Shown piece by piece: positions 11,801 to 21,145 of a stretch of 64,000 bases of DNA. Positions within the stretch are counted from its first letter, which is position 1. Every line of letters begins with the position of its first letter. The notes beneath the pieces are model-generated. The model was given only the letters and a program-made list of their open reading frames with translations. It searched no databases and was not told the DNA's origin. Source of the stretch: Gordionus sp. m RMFG-2023. Taxonomy: Eukaryota > Nematomorpha > Gordioida > Chordodea > Parachordodidae. The stretch is taken from positions 17,771,366-17,835,365 of the forward strand of contig NC_088777.1 of the NCBI RefSeq assembly GCF_954871325.1. Direction: 5' to 3'. The position numbers were made by a program, and so were the translations under genes.

Positions 11801-14800
11801 TTGGTTGAGCTAGCACTCTAAAATTTAGAATTTACAAAAATATACAAAATAAATAACTATCATGCCAAGTTTCGTTTATTTTAAAGATGGTCATCGGAAA
11901 ATCGCGTTTTTTTGGTCGATTTGACGTGGAATGACCCGTTTCTCAAGTAAATGTTTTATTATGTTTGATGTGCTGATATTATTTGAAAAAGATTTGATTG
12001 GATAACTAATTAAAAAATTCACAAATATTTTAAAAATAATCAACAAATTTATTTTGAAAATGAATAATTAATTTCATCCTCACCATTTTTATCAAGTGCT
12101 ATTTGCAATCATATACAGACTTTATCTGTAGCAACACTGGTTCTCTTATTATTTGTGTCAGTTTTTAATATCATGGATCCAAAATGTTTCCATGCAAAAG
12201 AAGGTTTTGCTTGCAAGGATATACTGTATTTTGTTACAGGGTATTGCAATGCTGAATCCTTATAATTGTTTTGGTCCTCGATGTTTATATATGTTATAAT
12301 GGAAATAAAATAAAAATCATTAATTAAAATTTCCTTTTATGAAAAAAAATTTTATATGATGAGTTGTAGATTGCATTAAGAAAATATTGTATTACTCCTT
12401 ATATAATAATTAATGGTCTTATACGAAAGATTTGAAATATCAAAAATTAAAAGAATAAAATATATAATAATATTTCAATATCTTTTCTGTAAATTACTAT
12501 TCTAATAATAACATATCATCTTGTAACAAATCAAATGTTTTTATAGCAAATAATATATATTTATTTTTAAAAATAAAATCGCATTTTTTAATAACTTAAA
12601 AAATATTTAATATTATTTTTCTTCTAATTACAATTAAATGATATATAAAATAAATATTATTTTTAATAATAAAAAAAACATTAATATTAATTTTTAAAAA
12701 TAACAAAAATTGAAGCCAAACGTTATGGTAACCCCTACGGGATATATAGAAACTTCAAGCACTGGGAATTTAGGGGGGAGCGGAGGCGACATTGAAAGCG
12801 GAATAGGAACCGTTGTTACACCCCTGAGAAGGCCTCCACCCCCACCCCATCATATGTCGACACCTTATTATGCCTATAATTATAATAATAACCACAACGA
12901 AAATCTCGCCGAAAACTATATGCCTAACCACCTCGATTCGAGTTATTGTAAAATAAATCAATGTCCCAAGTACTCTCATAATAATTGTGAGATAAAAGCT
13001 TCGGATGAGAAGGGGAATGTAAATGATAAAAGGGATATGATTCAACACTTCAACACCCCCAAAAACGGGCATTATGGTCGATATTTCAATAGAAACGCTA
13101 ACAATTCTAACGAAAAATGGACCCAGCGCCCTATCGATGATTATAATAATAATATGAATCGGGATTACGAATCGAGTTCCTCATACGATGACGGAATGTT
13201 ATACAATAATTCTTCGGATTACTACAACGTTTCGGAACGGGGAATATTAATGAGACATCCCGGAGCGGGAGGACCTGACATCATCAGACGTAAACGGGCT
13301 AAACACAGGTTTTGGTCTAGAACAAGATCGAATTTTATGCTGGCTTCTTTGTGTTTTTTTACCCCGCTTCTACTCATTCCCTTTGCGCTCTCACAAATAT
13401 GGATGCACAGGATTCAAGAAGGGGGGCCTACCGTAAAATCAATAGTATTAAGCCAAATATTTCAGGCTTTTATATATCTCAACGCAATCCTACACCTGTT
13501 TTTGTTGTTGGCTTTTTATGATAAATTTCGCCACGCTTGTCGTAACGTATGTTGTGGGAACATTTGCGATAATAATAAAGAGGAAGGAAGAGACGTAGGC
13601 AGGGAAATCGAAGTCAATGGACAAGGTGAGAAAGCTACCATGGTTAGCAAAAATAACCGAATCTCTAAGATCAAAATTGATAGGCAAAATGAAGGATCAT
13701 CGAAAAGATCAGGAATTTGCCCTTTCTGGGGAAGCAAGAAAAGGCAAGGATACCAAAGAGCAGATAATATGAATCCGGATAGAGGGGATAAAGTAATTTT
13801 ACACTTTCTAATCGAACACAATATTTCTAAATAATCCGGTTTGGAATACCTTTAATTTTAATCTAAACACTCCGAACATTAAAAACAACATTTTGCATCT
13901 TATAATTTCCTCAAAACAATTTTCAATATTAGTAATTAAGATAAGAGCAAACTGGATAAGAATTTTTCACGATTTTGTTTTGTTGGAGTTTTTTGCTAAA
14001 GAAATATTTTATCCAAAAAATATTAAACATGCCTGTGATTTCGCTCGAGATGGCAGAAAAGTTTGGGCATCTATTAACGAATATTCAGGCTTGCGTAATA
14101 TTATTTGACTAAAATTTAAAATTGGTTAAAACGAACCCGTTAACAACACTAACCATGATGGACAAGTTAGATAGATTTTTGCACCCATCGCTAATAAATT
14201 TGATAACCTGTAAGCATTTCTTTGTAAAATTATATTATATTTAAATTCTAGCCAGATGTTTTTAATGAATTTAAAATAAACCTTTTGAAAATATTGTTTG
14301 CTTTAATTTATAAAAAATTACCAGTCTCAATTACAAAAAATTCAACAAGACACTATAAACATAGGAGATGAAGATGCCGATTTCGCCAGACCTCGCCCGG
14401 CAACTCCTATGGCGATCTCTATGCTTAGCGGTGCTGCAGCAGACAACGAAAATGATAACATAAATAGTTACAAAAAACAAAATATATTTGAATAAATTGA
14501 GTTACCCTTTGAAATAAAAACAATAAGGTATTTTATAGTAATGAAGATCAACCGCATATATTTTCAATTGTGGATGTTGAGATAGATGATAGGTTTTAGA
14601 GTAAATTAAATTCGATCAGCGCAAAGAGGTTTGGTATATAGGTAGACAAGTGAATTTTATTAAGAGTCCTGCAGGGTCACCGAGCCATTGCTAACAACAT
14701 CAATAAAATATAAACACAACACTATTCCTTTTTTGGTTGATTGAATATCTCAATTAAAAATTAATTTTTAAAAATAAGAAAAGTTTTAAGAAAAATTAGC

Positions 14801-17800
14801 AGATAGGAGATATATACTATTCATTTCTTTATAATATTTAACAAGTTATTGCCGAGTATTTAAATTTAATGCATAAATTTAAAATAGAGAATAAAGTAAA
14901 TATTTTGATTTGATTTTTTCTCATAGCATTTTAAAATTAGGGACTTGGGCTGGGCCTAGATGAAAATAAATTGTCACAAGGCAGCGGGCAGGTTCGAGTC
15001 AAAAATTGTGAAGTGGAATATAATGTTAAGTGTGACCAACAAAAGACAAACAACCATGAAAAAAAAATTAGAAATAAAGTTATATGTTCTAGATGAAAAT
15101 AATTATGATCAAAAAAATTACAAATCTAACAAAAATTTATATGCAACTTTTTATAAAAATTAAATGTGATATCGCACCCCCATTATAAGTTTAAAATACA
15201 GTTGACTCAGAAATTTTTTATAAATGATATTTAGATTACATGGTACATTTAAATGCCTCGTAAACATTATAAATAAATGGTAATGGGTTGATGTCAGCTA
15301 AAACTAATCTAAGTAATATTATACCAAATTTCTATGTGAGCCTTTATTTTAACCATTATAATCACGTTTCTTTTTTCTGAGGCTAATTTTCCAAGGAGGA
15401 AATTGAGAAAATAATATAATATAACTAATAAACATTTCTAATCTAAATTTTATTTTCTAACTTACAAGAATTTATAGAAACCCCCATGGTTTATGATACG
15501 GAGGTTAGAAATGAAAATAAAGATTTGGAGGGAGGAGGAACCTCCACTTTTAAGAGATCCAGTAATGGTCTCGAAAAGATGCAAGTCCGATTGGTCAAGA
15601 ATACATCACCGCCATTTGATGCTATTAACAACTTAGATAGGAAATTAAAGGAACCTTATAACGAAGAGGAAACGAAGAAGGGTAAAAGGCTAGGAATTCC
15701 CTATTGGTTTGGTGGAACACATTTAGATGGTAGCCGTTTTTTTAATATTTAAAAAAACATCAAATATAGTTTTTATTTATTAACAGATAGATTATTTTTT
15801 TTTATAATCCTAGGGTCTACTAAAAAATCAAAAGATGTAGGAAAGAGCAAGAATAGAAAAAAATCCAACGAAAAAGGACAACCAAACGATGTTGAAATAG
15901 CATTGAAAGATACTCACCGACTTGGTGATCAACAGAGTTCGGCTATTGTTAATAAAATCAATACACCCGCCGATCAAAATAATTTAGTGCATTACGGCGA
16001 GGTAGACATTCACAATATTCATTACAACTCCCTAAAGTACCTTCCTCCACCTCCCGCAACCACTTTGCAGGAGGCAGAGAACAATAAAAATCCCGACGTG
16101 GTCGTTTATAGGTCTACCACCACTACATTATCCAGGGTAGCTGATCCAATCATGGGCAACACTGATCAACAGTTGAGATCATCATACAATAAACAACAAA
16201 GGGGTTATTTACAAAATATATATAAAATTATGCACATTAAAAAATATAATGAAATTAATTTATAAAAAAGATCAAACGTCCAGTCCTGTTCCATCTCCAC
16301 CTTCAGAACAAAATATAGAGCGTTTCCCAAATAGAGTTATTAGGTTACTTTTTAAAAAGTAACTAATTAATAAATTACTTTGTCCAAAAGTAACACCAAA
16401 AAATGATGAAGTTTTAAAGTTTATTATAATTAACGAACACTAAAATCAAGAGTAGTTAGGCAATATCGATGGGCTCAAGATCGACACCCACCATTTTAAA
16501 TGTAAGCCTCAATTTCTGCAAAAATCATATTTATTTTATAATCTATAGCTAATAGAGATTTGAGAAAGAAATGAACATTTTATTGTTATTATCTAATGCT
16601 GTAAACATTTTTAAAAAAATCGAACGCGTTCGTGTTCAACGTTCATTGACAAAAATCGAACGCGTGTTCAAGTTCATGTTCAAAAAAAAGGAACGCGTTC
16701 ACGTTCATAAATTCGTTTAAAATTTTATGATAAATTTTTTTTAAATTAAATTTAATATAAATAAACTTATATTTTTTAATACAATATATTTTAGCCATGT
16801 TAAAAAATAATTATTTTGATTGATAATATAATTATAAAGCAGTTAATACGGCATTAGCCTAAAAACGCGTTCTACAGGGGCAGATGAGGGGATTGCGGTA
16901 TTATACTTAATAAACAGCTCTTTTAACGTGGAGAATTAATTAAAAACATATTGTTTTGTTATTTGCAAAAAATTGAGATAAGTTATCCTCCTCCAATTTA
17001 CTCTCTACTCTCGACAAAAAAAAGGTTATCTAGAAATTAACAGTTCTCTAGGGTTTTCAAAGCATTTTTTTCAATAACGCTATAAGTTTATTTTAATAGG
17101 TTCGTTCTGTGGAAGTTTTATCTATGGCCATTGAAGTTTGGATGCTGGATGTATAATTGCAGAAAGAACATATTGATCCTTATATATATGTTCAATACTT
17201 TAAAAAAATAAAATATATGTAATTAATTGAGAGTGATAGGTTTAATACCTTTTATTAATCCCATTTAACACGGCGTCTATCAATGGTTGACCATATTTGA
17301 GGCCACTAATTTTTTTAATTTTATAATAACTATCGTTATTGTTGGGGTCAAATATCCTAAATGCATTATTTCTTTAAATTTAATGATTTAACTTAGTTAT
17401 ATCATATAAAATCAAATAATTAATATTAAAATCAAATGTCGTTTTAAATTGGAACCTGAAGATTTTGACAATATAATACTTTTTGGCTACATTTTACTTG
17501 GTAAGCATGAATTAGTTCCTTCAATATAGGATGTTACTGTAAAACATTTATCATATTTGGCCATAGTAATGATAATTCATCTGATTTTGGATTTTCAGAA
17601 TCAGATTATGAGGATTAAATAATAATATCCATGCTTATGCTAATCTATTAATATAAAATATAAACAATTATATTCAAATTAATAAACTATGTGTTAAAAA
17701 AATTGAAATGTGAAAAGGAAATACACAGCCGATTAAAAAATATAAATACATTTTTTAAAAAAATTCGGAAATATTAAATTTTTCAAATAAATAAAAAAAA

Positions 17801-19852
17801 TATTTTTAAAATTGAACGGACGTTAAATTCGAACGCGTTCGTCATAAAAAAGGAACGCGTTCACGTTCAAAGTTCGTCAAAAATAAAAGCCGTTCATCAT
17901 TTTTTTTAAAAAAACGAACTTCGTTCTGAACGCGTTCGTTTACAACACTATTAATATCTATATCCTATAAAAACATATAATATATTATATTTTACTATAA
18001 TTTTTACAAGATGTGCCTATATGATATTTTTCTATATTCGGCCAATATTAATCTCTTAACCAATTCCGGTTATATGTGAATATCGAAAAATATTGGATTT
18101 ATGGATTAGTTGAGCCTTATATTCTTCATCAATAAGGTTTTTTATCTGTAAAATATGTTATTTTCTATAATTTTATCTAATGCTTTCTTTTTTCTTCTAA
18201 AATCTGCTTTCCAATGCTAAATAGATGTTCCACTAAGGACTTTGAATTATAATTTTATGAATAGTAGCTTTAGAATAGGATATTAATTTATAAAGGTAAA
18301 AGGAAAAATTTTGATAGGCGATATAAAAAAAATTTTTTTATAATGTAGTCCATGGTCATGATGACTTGAATTTTATTGAAATGGATTGTGCCTTTTTTTA
18401 ATAAATAAATCGTCAACTTTAGACAAGATAGCACAACCGAGATAGTTTTGGGGGAAGGGATCTCTGGTAATTTTCGCCAATTAATTTAATCATTTATTCA
18501 TTGTAAAGTAACGGTTTAAACATGTATTATGGAATGTATATGTGAAGAATTTTTAAAAAAAAGTCACAATTGTTAAAATTAAAATCTATATCAAACAACA
18601 AAAATATTTGACGGTCTACATTAAATATAAAAAATATAATAAAGCAACGTTATATTTCGCGTTACTCTAAAATGGTAAGGTAAAAGTAACGCCGTTATCT
18701 GTAATTTAAAAAATAAATGCTATAATTTTACTTTTTTTAAATACCGAGAAAGTTTTGATATATATTTACAGAAATCTCAAAATTCAAATAAATTGCACAG
18801 AATTATTATATTTATGATTATTCTTATTTTTAAATTTTTAATAGAATATTGTTTTTCAAAGCTTTAATATGTAAGATCGTTTATTTCAGCTTTACTTTCA
18901 AAATATGTGGTCTACTTTAATTAGTTACTTTTATAAATAGTAATGACGTGATTTTTATATATTTACATCACTAGTGTAGATATTATAAATTAGTGCAAAT
19001 TTCTCAGAAGATTAGGCACATTAATTTTTTTAAACAAGAATTTAGCTTTTTATAGCCAAATCACATAATTATTTTTAAAAACGTAACACATATCAGAGAC
19101 ATATCATGGATGACGGCGCATATTAGGGATGGACGTCTGATCTTCTCTAGTCATTTATATTATACTCAGAAAATTATTCATACATTATATTTAAATATAT
19201 TTAGTTCTACATTATTCTGTCCTGAATTTTAAAGAATTTTATTCAATTTTTAAATTCACAATCAGTTATTAGATTTAAGTTAAAGTTTTTGGTTTAAATT
19301 AAATTTAAATATGGGTATAATATATTTTTTTATTCCTGGTCAAAAATAGATCGTCAGCAATTTTTTGAAGATAATGTGGACGATTACATAGATAGCAGCG
19401 GAAAATTAACGAGAGGTGATATAGAGAAAGATCCATACAAGTATGGCTCCAATATTGATGCCAGTGGAAATAGTGCAATCACAAACAATGCAAATAGAGT
19501 GTGCCATTCAGAAAGAACCGGAACTTTTTACACATACAGTGGGGATACTTACTCAAGGGCAGGGAATTCACTAAGATCAGCCTACTCACCTTATTATTAC
19601 TATCATCAATCTCCCCAAAGCACTTCGGGAAAAACTTTTACAGGCTATGATTTATATTACAATAATAATAATAAACCAGAACTAAAGGAGGAAAAAAACA
19701 GTTTTGGTAAGGCCACTGGGGAAAAGGGGTTTGATATAGGAAGAGGTTACAGTTCAAATCAAAATGTTTCAACTGCCAAGATAAGATATGAAAATGTAGT
19801 TTATAATACTAGCACGCTTTCTACTGCCTCAAGGCACATAAGTGAGGAGTAA
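4225..19852 (+). CDS. Divergent rhodopsin-like G-protein-coupled receptor (six exons, 1,314 aa)
   Basis: Predicted plasma-membrane seven-helix receptor. Exons 4225-5805, 12716-13792, 14325-14466, 15478-15729, 15814-16203, 19350-19852; all junction phases agree and the sum is 3,945 nt, one open frame. Helices: TM1 ~230-255, TM2 ~262-291 (Asp277 in a SDLFF context), TM3 ~362-393 ending IDRCLRW (DRY-like, 388-390), TM4 ~408-432 (Trp411), TM5 ~466-492 (Pro476), TM6 ~731-756, TM7 ~768-796, then a helix-8-like [13 protein letters not shown]. The TM7 NPxxY motif is degenerate. No signal peptide; the 228-residue N-terminus ends in a Cys-rich stretch. Loop 3 (~238 aa, Pro/Asn/Tyr-rich) and tail (~520 aa) are unusually long. 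A stop codon precedes ATG 4225 in frame. Ligand unknown; class A fold is inferred from motifs. Confidence 0.75.
5830..7232. other. Receptor intron 1, proximal part
   Basis: AT-rich intron sequence. Only notable item: a short direct repeat at 5869-5910 of the type CCGGCCCTATCAAAATTTT, probably part of a decayed element end. No gene, no intact transposon seen. Confidence 0.4.
7233..8830 (-). pseudogene. Decayed hAT transposase in receptor intron 1
   Basis: Minus-strand frames carry hAT signatures in the right order. Near 8530-8440: [20 protein letters not shown] then HHLCLGHGL. Near 8310-8110: [18 protein letters not shown] then [20 protein letters not shown]. Near 7900-7860: [18 protein letters not shown]. 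Many stops and frameshifts; dead. GC-rich GCGCGGCGTTTC-type sequence at 7255-7345 starts with AGACCTGTGCACC, and an inverted GCACAGGACCT occurs at 7577-7587; these may be the ends of this or a second hAT element. No reliable target duplication. Confidence 0.6.
9206..9712 (+). repeat. Left terminal inverted repeat of the 2.7-kb element
   Basis: Pairs with 11430-11937. Shared landmarks include TTTTTGTATTTCCGGTAAAA, GGTGTTGATACTCTCTAAAA and ATACGCCTTCAAAGTAGAGA. Confidence 0.8.
10117..11426 (+). pseudogene. Element-encoded protein with CVCxIHQN motif, frameshifted
   Basis: Probable transposition gene of the 2.7-kb element. Exon 1 10117-10185 ([20 protein letters not shown]) has a strong donor AAG|GTAAGT; exon 2 starts 10296 with ILE-LYS-rich sequence and a CHSCRLYL Cys pair, then an acidic and a basic stretch. 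Downstream frames read [77 protein letters not shown] and [12 protein letters not shown]. Continuity needs about three frame changes (near 10500, 10670 and 10920), so this copy is inactive. From memory, homologues in cnidarians and aphids share the [22 protein letters not shown] core; Cys pairs suggest metal binding. Enzymatic role not established. Confidence 0.6.
11430..11937 (-). repeat. Right terminal inverted repeat of the 2.7-kb element
   Basis: Inverted copy of 9206-9712. The inner part is over 90% identical by eye, so the insertion is fairly young compared with the hAT debris beside it. Confidence 0.8.
11938..12715 (-). pseudogene. End of receptor intron 1, with a BED-type hAT fragment
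   Basis: On the minus strand about 12262-12100 reads [50 protein letters not shown], resembling the start of a BED zinc finger (W-HFG-x-VCI-C) of a hAT transposase. It stops soon after. The rest is AT-rich intron with no further feature. Confidence 0.45.
12716..13792 (+). CDS. Receptor exon 2: loop 3, TM6, TM7, start of tail
   Basis: Acceptor ATTGAAG|CCA at 12715/12716, phase 0, giving [15 protein letters not shown] onward. The TTG at 12710 is upstream of the splice site and is not a start. Contains PPPPPHH, long Asn/Tyr/Ser-rich disordered sequence, then basic [10 protein letters not shown] just before TM6 ([21 protein letters not shown]) and TM7 ([20 protein letters not shown]). Ends GDK with donor AAA|GTAATT, phase 0. 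It supplies the two helices missing from exon 1, which is the main argument that the two pieces 6.9 kb apart are one gene. Confidence 0.8.
13793..14324 (+). other. Receptor intron 2 with an unexplained open stretch
   Basis: An open frame at 13893-14108 contains [20 protein letters not shown], less AT-rich than random, and 14165-14212 ([18 protein letters not shown]) ends at a strong donor CCT|GTAAGC. Neither joins in phase with the receptor exons as drawn. They could be alternative exons or a gene/transposon fragment. Not recognised. Confidence 0.3.
14325..14466 (+). CDS. Receptor exon 3 (predicted): cytoplasmic tail
   Basis: Acceptor TTACCAG before 14325; reads [20 protein letters not shown], then [20 protein letters not shown] and NENDNIN. 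Base composition is clearly coding-like against its surroundings. It begins in phase 0, matching exon 2, and ends phase 1 before GTTACA, matching exon 4. Without a 142-nt (3n+1) exon here the two flanking exons would not join in frame. The donor is weak, so the exact end is uncertain. Confidence 0.55.
15478..15729 (+). CDS. Receptor exon 4: cytoplasmic tail
   Basis: Acceptor TTTATAG at 15471-15477 (an alternative in the same phase, TTACAAG, lies nine bases earlier). Reads [20 protein letters not shown] through [11 protein letters not shown]. The ATG at 15486 is internal, not a start. Donor GATG|GTAGCC, phase 1. The following intron is only 84 nt. Polar, likely disordered tail. Confidence 0.65.
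15814..16203 (+). CDS. Receptor exon 5: cytoplasmic tail
   Basis: Acceptor TTATAATCCTAG; reads [20 protein letters not shown] onward with a Lys-rich start, then [10 protein letters not shown] and a Thr/Gln-rich end. One base from exon 4 completes the first codon. Donor AGGG|GTTATT, phase 1. Earlier open-frame start at TTG 15903 is internal to the exon. Confidence 0.65.
16325..18710 (-). pseudogene. Decayed hAT element in receptor intron 5
   Basis: Inverted ends share GTTACTTTT (near 16345 and 18675-18695), a weak terminal match. Inside, minus-strand 18235-18170 reads [20 protein letters not shown], a good match to the hAT dimerisation signature (VERLFSIGGQIL type). The copy is split by the hAT element at 16594-17950. 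No clear target duplication; the boundaries are approximate. Confidence 0.5.
16594..17950. mobile_element. 1.36-kb hAT element with GAACGCGTTC subtermini
   Basis: Ends TAATGCTGTAAAC and GTTTACAACACTA are inverted copies of the hAT type TAGTGTTGTAAAC. Flanking 8-mers TTATTATC (16586-16593) and TTAATATC (17951-17958) match at 7 of 8, as expected for a hAT target duplication with one mutation. Both subterminal regions (16620-16715 and 17815-17945) carry several copies of the 10-bp palindrome GAACGCGTTC, likely transposase-binding repeats. A short [11 protein letters not shown] minus-strand piece near 17285 may be transposase debris; no intact gene. Confidence 0.75.
19350..19852 (+). CDS. Receptor exon 6: end of tail and stop
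   Basis: Acceptor AAAAATAG at 19342-19349; completes the split codon as Asp and reads [20 protein letters not shown] to [10 protein letters not shown] and TAA. Tyr/Ser/Asn-rich with many possible phosphorylation sites, as expected for a long receptor tail. The 3.1-kb intron before it holds nested hAT elements. An AATAAA lies about 100 bp downstream of the stop. Confidence 0.65.
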
Positions 19853-20547
19853 AATGGCTTGTTTTTGTTTATTATAATTTGTGATATAAATTTTGAATTG
19901 AAATGTTCATAAAGATAACTTCATAAGAAGGATAATATTTCTTTTTTAATATTAAAATAAATGACATGTAGTAAAATGATATAAATATAATGGATGCAAA
20001 ATTTAAACAATATTAAACACTCTCTCCCCAAATTTTTCAAACATAAATTTATTATAAAATGTTAATTTGCCCATAATGTTATATGCGTAATAGCTTATAG
20101 TGGTTAAAATATATGATTATTGATTATTTCTAAAATGATTTTGCTTTATATTGTCAATGTTAAGAGCACTTCTAATAATTTATGTTAAATTAATTGAGCA
20201 TTTAAAATGCCATTTAATTTACTAGTTAAGAAACAAATAAGGCATTTTAAGCATGGTAAACTGTCTAGCAAATAAATTATTTGTAATATATTATTTTTTG
20301 CTCATTATTAAATCTTATGCCAATGAATTATACTTATAACATGAGTGGTATAAAATATATTTGATACAAACTCCATCTGTTTAATTTTTTTTAAAGATCT
20401 TAATATATAACAGCTATTATGTCTAATATATTTTATAATTTTATTTATATAATAAATTTGTTTTTAATTATATAAGATAAAATGTATTTATCAATAAAAT
20501 ATTTAATTGGTTATTAAAAAATTATTATTGTATTTTTAAAATTGAAC
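19853..20547. other. Gap between convergent genes
   Basis: AT-rich. The next aminopeptidase exon should lie here on the minus strand. One possible start is the acceptor ATTAAACAG at about 20368 followed by MEFVSNIFYTTH, in phase 0, but it does not resemble the family and leads nowhere. No catalytic-domain motif is visible. Confidence 0.4.
19956..19961 (+). promoter_or_regulatory. Possible polyadenylation signal of receptor gene
   Basis: AATAAA 104 bp after the stop codon. In DNA this AT-rich such hexamers are common, so it is only a plausible candidate by position. Confidence 0.35.
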
Positions 20548-21145
20548 TAAGGCATTACCTTCAGCTTGATTACAAGGATCTACAGTTATTGAAGCAATTT
20601 CCAGATCTTTTAAATGGCAACACCCACCTATTTAAAAAAAACAAAATTATCTTTTTTATTTGTAATTTACATCCTATTCCCAATCTGACATTTTCTTTAG
20701 CATCATCTATCATTTCTTGAGAATTATAACTTGCAGATTCCACTCCAATTCCAACTACAGAAATACATGGTAATTGCTAAAATTAATAATTATATATAAA
20801 TTTCAAATATTTATATAACCTCTGATAGTCCATAAAATGTTTTTGATTTCTTTAACTTTATGGGTCCAGTACTAAAAATTTATATTTATTATGATACATT
20901 TATTAAAATATACATGGACAATAAATTGCTCAACTTCCCGTTTAATTGTTGATCTATTTTTAATGCATTTGGAGTAAGCTTAATTTTATCACCATTAGTA
21001 TAGCACCCAAGAATCACAGCTGACTATATATATATATCGATAATTAAGATTTATATTAAATATATATTACTTTAACAATCATATTGTTATATTGTCGATA
21101 TTTGATTAATAAAGGCTTGAAAAAAATGTGCTTAAAAATTAGCAT
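20548..21145 (-). CDS. M17 leucine aminopeptidase, N-terminal five exons (partial gene)
   Basis: N-terminal domain of a LAP3-type zinc exopeptidase that removes N-terminal residues from peptides. Minus-strand exons: 21145-21071, 21023-20914, 20871-20820, 20776-20671, 20627-20548; introns 47, 42, 43 and 43 nt, all GT-AG, phases agree (0, 2, 0, 1). The first 25 residues, MLIFKHIFFKPLLIKYRQYN then NMIVK, look like a mitochondrial presequence followed by an internal Met, as in vertebrate LAP3 where MTKGLVLG follows. Then SAVILGCYTNGDKIKLTP, ITGPIKLKKSKTFYGLSEQL, CISVVGIGVESASYN, ENVRLGIGCGCCHLKDLEIA, SITVDPCNQAEGNAL; these align with LAP3 landmarks (TFYGL, GLG, ENIRAAVAAGCR, DLELSSVEVDPC, AEGA). 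The catalytic zinc-binding half is not found between here and the receptor gene, so the gene is partial in this window. Confidence 0.75.

Larger units (their letters stand above)
9206..11937. mobile_element. 2.7-kb TIR DNA transposon inside receptor intron 1
   Basis: Terminal inverted repeats of about 500 bp (9206-9712 and 11430-11937) begin GGGTAATTCCATGACAAATC and GGGTCATTCCACGTCAAATC. The inner ~350 bp of each repeat is nearly identical, the outer ends differ more. A 4-bp direct repeat GTTT (9202-9205, 11938-11941) flanks it and may be the target duplication. The single internal gene (10117-11426) belongs to a family I remember from Hydra and aphid genomes as an abundant uncharacterised protein. 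I cannot assign a named superfamily. Confidence 0.75.

Noticed and set aside
12770-13821. Minus-strand open frames opposite receptor exon 2
   Set aside because: Antisense shadows; no motif or splice support.
14960-15163. Open frame of 67 codons in the receptor intron
   Set aside because: Lys/Asn/Tyr-rich AT-biased frame without splice sites in phase with the receptor; likely chance.
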